Positions 60,351-64,000 of a stretch of DNA of 64,000 nucleotides are shown in pieces; the first letter of the stretch is position 1; each line of letters opens with the position of its first letter. The notes under the pieces are model-generated. The model was not told the DNA's origin and searched no databases. It worked only from the letters and a program-made list of their open reading frames with translations. The position numbers and the translations under genes were made by a program. Origin of the DNA: Brachionus koreanus (taxonomy: Eukaryota; Rotifera; Eurotatoria; Ploima; Brachionidae); the NCBI GenBank assembly GCA_016987375.1, contig PJRA01000555.1, positions 900,609 through 964,608 of the forward strand, read 5' to 3'.

Positions 60351-61628
60351 TTAACTAAGCAATGAATGTTTTTGTGCTGTGTGCAAATGCGCGCAATTAT
60401 TGGTACCAAACAAGTCATTTGAGTCCAGTTTGGATAATTTTTTCTCTAAGATTTTTTCCTTCGTCTCCTCATATGTGTTCATCGCATTGCTCGAAATGGA
60501 CATGTCCAATTTATTGGATGATTTTTGTGGCACATAGTGCATCAGCTTGAAGCCACAACACAAAAAACTAAAATTTCTATTCAAAACACTCTTTGCTTTT
60601 TTGAGCAAGGTTTTGATTTCTTTTTTAAATTTTGAATTTGTTGTCAAATAGATAAAAAAACTCGTTGAGTGATTGGCATTGACCGTATTGTTCAATATGC
60701 AAAAAATTAAATCATCGCATTTCTTGTTTTTTTTCGCAGGATTTGAGACTGCTTCTACATGCATTATGGGGATGTAAATGTTGATCGGCACAGTGAACAC
60801 AATGAATAGAAGAGTGACACCAATTATGGTCATAGCCATGTAGCGCATTTTGTGTATTTCTTTGGCTTTGAGCGACTTGTTTAGCCCAGTTGTAACAATC
60901 TCCTTGGACTTGGGGTCGTGTCGGCTCAAATTTTTCTTCGATCTGAACACCTTCATAACCAGACCAATGTTACAAATAAGCATGATGAAAAAGGGCGCAA
61001 AAGAAAAGACAAAAGAGTCTATCCAGCTGTAGTAATTGGCGTAGAAATGGGTATACATTTTGGGAGAAGTTTTACAATATGGGTACACAATGGGATTGAT
61101 GTTGTGCTCGAGGGTATGTGGGTCACTCGACTCTTCACTGCCAACAAATAGCAAAAAATGAGCGTTTATTAAGGCTAAGACGCTCAATAGGATAAAAAAA
61201 ACTTTCGAAGCAAATTGTCTATTACACCATTTTTTTGACTTGGAAATAGATAGAACACTAAAAAATCTGTCCAAATTGGCTGCAGTTAGCAGCCAGCTAG
61301 ACATTTGGCAGCATAAAAAAAAAGTAAATACATGCACACGACATATTAGTGTGCCCGATATGTATACATGAAATTTGTAGGCTAAAAAATCGCGGAATGA
61401 CCCGACCCAAATGACTATGAAGTCGGATAGTGTCATTAGATTTAGGTAAAAAAATGTTGAATTTTTTCTCATGCTTTTTCGGCTGAATACTAATAAGGAT
61501 ATGCCATTAGTAATTGTGCCCAATACTACCCATATTAGTGGTATTGTTATGTTCAGTATGCGGATTGTTTGCCTAATCTGTTCACATGATTCATCATTAT
61601 TGTGGCTTTTATTTAGCATCATGGTCAT
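60351..61628 (-). CDS. Rhodopsin-family peptide-type GPCR
   Basis: An intronless 425-residue receptor with seven hydrophobic helices. TM1 has IPLIWVVLGTITNGISLLVF (the GN motif). TM2 has LMTLSDF. TM3 begins after CRVHVF and ends in LDRFFSVL (DRF in place of DRY). TM6 is MTIIGVTLLFIVFTVPINIY. TM7 carries NHSTSFFIYL, with no canonical NPxxY, then FKKEIKTLL as helix 8. This TM7 style is frequent in FMRFamide/myosuppressin-like receptors of lophotrochozoans, so a neuropeptide ligand is likely but not proven. There are potential N-glycosylation sites at the N-terminus (NKS). The cytoplasmic tail is long and Ser/Lys-rich. Confidence 0.88.
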   Translation of the reverse strand: MTMMLNKSHNNDESCEQIRQTIRILNITIPLIWVVLGTITNGISLLVFSRKSMRKNSTFFYLNLMTLSDFIVIWVGSFRDFLAYKFHVYISGTLICRVHVFTFFLCCQMSSWLLTAANLDRFFSVLSISKSKKWCNRQFASKVFFILLSVLALINAHFLLFVGSEESSDPHTLEHNINPIVYPYCKTSPKMYTHFYANYYSWIDSFVFSFAPFFIMLICNIGLVMKVFRSKKNLSRHDPKSKEIVTTGLNKSLKAKEIHKMRYMAMTIIGVTLLFIVFTVPINIYIPIMHVEAVSNPAKKNKKCDDLIFCILNNTVNANHSTSFFIYLTTNSKFKKEIKTLLKKAKSVLNRNFSFLCCGFKLMHYVPQKSSNKLDMSISSNAMNTYEETKEKILEKKLSKLDSNDLFGTNNCAHLHTAQKHSLLS

Positions 61629-64000
61629 TTTTTTTAATTCAAGAAATCATTTAGATATTCTAGAAAATAAATTTATTTTATAGATTTGAGAATTAATAGT
61701 TATTAGAAAATTGATTTGATAAACGGGCTTTATTGCTGGAAATTTTTTGAAATTATTTTTATTCCTACATGTTCTACTGAGTAATAAAATATTTTCCTAA
61801 TCTAATTAGACATTTTAGAATAAGCTTTATTCAATTTTGGTTATATGCCGTAATGGTATTTAATTAGAAAATTAAATATTGTCATGCAATTTTAATAATT
61901 CAAAATGTACCAGTTCTAAACTTAAATGCTAGGTTTACAAAATAAAAATTTTACTCTTTTTTAAATTTAGTCGAAAAAATTTTTTGAAACTGATTTTTTC
62001 TCATTTCGCCCACAAATTTCATTTACTTAATCAATTTTAGACTAATTAAGCATTTAATTTAAAAAAATTAAATTAAAATAAAATCGATTTTTATCCTTTT
62101 ATCTTAAAATGGAAAACTATGTTGAACTGTGACGCCATCTAACATGTGCAAGTGACAAACAACTCATCCTAATTACAAGATGCATAAATTTATACACACA
62201 GCATGTCTTAATTAGTTAGCATTTGAATAAAAAAAAAACTTAATAATTTAAAATTAAAAAATTTTATTCTAATAAAAATTTCATGTTTTATTTAATTGAT
62301 AAATATGCACTATTCTTTGCTAATGTTAGCTCAAAATGGACGTGATTTAGAGAAAAAATACATTTTTAATTTTAATCTTGAAAGGTTTATGAGCTTTATT
62401 AATCGCTCTGCGAGAAAATGATAATTAAAATATTTAAGTTAATTATATCAAGTCTGGCAAGCAAGCCAAGTTTTCAGCACATAAATTTGAGCCTATCATT
62501 ATTTGCACTTAAGGCAGTGACAGTCTAATGTCTGAACATTAGGAATAAATTCTTGTTGCCAGTTCAAGATTAATATCATATTCGAATATGTTGATACTTA
62601 ATTCGAGGCATAAGTAACTTTAGCTAATCAATAAAATCTAGATCAAAATTTGAAATTATAATTACTTTGTGAAATTAAAATTTACAAAAAAAAATTAAAG
62701 GATCAGAGCAAAACTAATCTAGTCATAATTTTTTCTCTTAATTACAATAGTTTTGTAAAATTAGATTAATTAGAGCGATTATTTAAAGCTGAATCACTTT
62801 GATAATTGATTTTTTTTTAAATGTAAAAAAAACATTTCCTCATTTCCTATTCATTAGTGATCCAACATTTACCCATAATAATAGACTTTTTTTTGTTAAT
62901 TAAATTTATTTAAAAAAAAAGCTTTTTTTTTCAACCCGAATAAAAATAAAAAATAAAAGCTGTAAAATTATAAACAAATTTATTTATATTATTTTTGATA
63001 ATAATTAATTGTACAAAATAAACATTAATCATATTTGATAGATTTAAAATTCTATTTACTTGGCAAATTTGTTTACAACTTGATTTTAGATGAAAAATTT
63101 TTAAACCTTTAATCAAAATTGGATTAGATTAATTTTATTTGATTTTAAAAAACAAAATTTAAATTGAATTCTCTTTAAACTCGAGAATTTAGCCGCAAGA
63201 AACGCTTATTTACTGAAAATTTAATTGAAAAATAATTGATATTAGCTTAGAAACGATTATGTTATCATGTTCTTATCTTGAGTGTTATCTAGAATTGATT
63301 TCAAATATATTTTAGCCTATCTGTTTCTGTCTAGTAGTTAGTTTCTCTAACAGCTAAAATAAAAAATAAACTCCATTTTACTAAATTCGGCAAACATTTT
63401 TATCGATACCTTTAGAAATTAAAATTAATTATTTTTCTTCAAGTATAGTGAAATGCCTGATAGCAGCTCTGCTACTAATTGATTCTACTCTTTTTATGAT
63501 GAAAAAAAAATCAATTTAGTCTTTTTGAAAATAAATATGAAAGGGAACAATCGATTTAATTTTGGATGTAGTGAGCCATGTTTTAAGCGATTAATTAAAT
63601 GGCGTAAAAATTTTAAAACATTTCATTCCTTTTTTTAGGCTTAAATCTCATGAGAAGTTCTATTTCTAAAATTTTATTCTTTTCTTTAAAACGTTTTTTT
63701 ATTTTTTAGTGAATGAATAGAATTCTGAAAAAATAAATGAATTTTTTTAACGGTATTTGGCCGAAAATTAGAAAAAAAAACAAAATTTTAGATTCTTCAA
63801 ATAGCAGAACATCGAGTAAATTGAACTTGATTATTAAAAAATTTTGAAAAACAGATTTTTTTATAATCTTTTATTAGAAATTTTTTTGTGGAAGCATATT
63901 TTCATGCTTTATTTTCATTCAATAAAAAATGATTTTGAATTACTCTTCACCTGACTTTCAGTTCCAATCGAAAATGATAATATTTGACTCTCTTCCATCC
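61629..64000. other. 2.4-kb terminal stretch without a gene
   Basis: Highly A+T-rich. A perfect 14-bp palindrome CATATTCGAATATG lies near 62578-62591. No coding exon, RNA gene or transposon end was recognised; the GPCR promoter must be at the left side. Confidence 0.4.

Overview
The window is eukaryotic and animal. It is roughly three-quarters A+T, has short spliceosomal introns (about 50-70 bp when not invaded by repeats) and holds metazoan gene families on both strands. Chitin-binding (peritrophin-type) secreted protein, TMEM26, a peptide-receptor-like GPCR, RYBP, ANAPC16 and a Domino-type SWI2/SNF2 remodeller together point to a small-genome protostome. A monogonont rotifer (Brachionus-like) is my best guess from overall style, but this is inference and not proven by the sequence.

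Layout. 1-2.6 kb: no recognisable gene, one inverted repeat. 2.6-9.4 kb: two head-to-head pairs of tRNA-Pro(TGG) genes, the second pair being an inverted copy of the first, bracketing ANAPC16, CLP1 (with a U12-type intron), a TTAA-flanked MITE and an ABHD4-like hydrolase. 9.4-13.3 kb: mitochondrial Obg GTPase MTG2, an unknown Ser-rich protein, a decayed coding fragment and PEX19. 13.5-16.3 kb: an SLC22 organic ion transporter with a strongly structured element in its intron. 18-20.4 kb: a complete nibrin (NBS1) gene with a small secreted cationic peptide gene nested antisense in one intron. 20.6-25 kb: MITE, mariner remnant, RYBP/YAF2, LINE remnant. 26-31.1 kb: a four-TM protein, a chitin-binding protein, TMEM26. 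31.3-35.2 kb: Tc1 remnant, intronless COG8, LINE remnant with an assembly gap. 36.2-51 kb: one very large Domino/EP400-SRCAP gene whose introns are full of repeats and whose exon structure predicts a short and a long isoform. 53.2-59.8 kb: SMC6, with an antisense LINE and a terminal-inverted-repeat element in its fourth intron. 60.3-61.6 kb: an intronless GPCR. 61.6-64 kb: nothing recognised.

The genes are independent housekeeping loci rather than an operon. A loose theme is genome maintenance and chromatin: NBN and SMC6 act in double-strand-break repair, Domino and RYBP in chromatin, and CLP1 in tRNA and mRNA processing close to the tRNA genes. Exon structures were built by hand from splice sites, frame and family knowledge. 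No search was run. Family comparisons are from memory and residue positions are approximate. I did not find a convincing undescribed multi-gene system. The strongest unusual signals are the U12-type AT-AA intron in CLP1, the inverted duplication of the tRNA-Pro pairs (one copy lacking part of its D-arm), the nested cationic peptide gene and the Domino isoform architecture.
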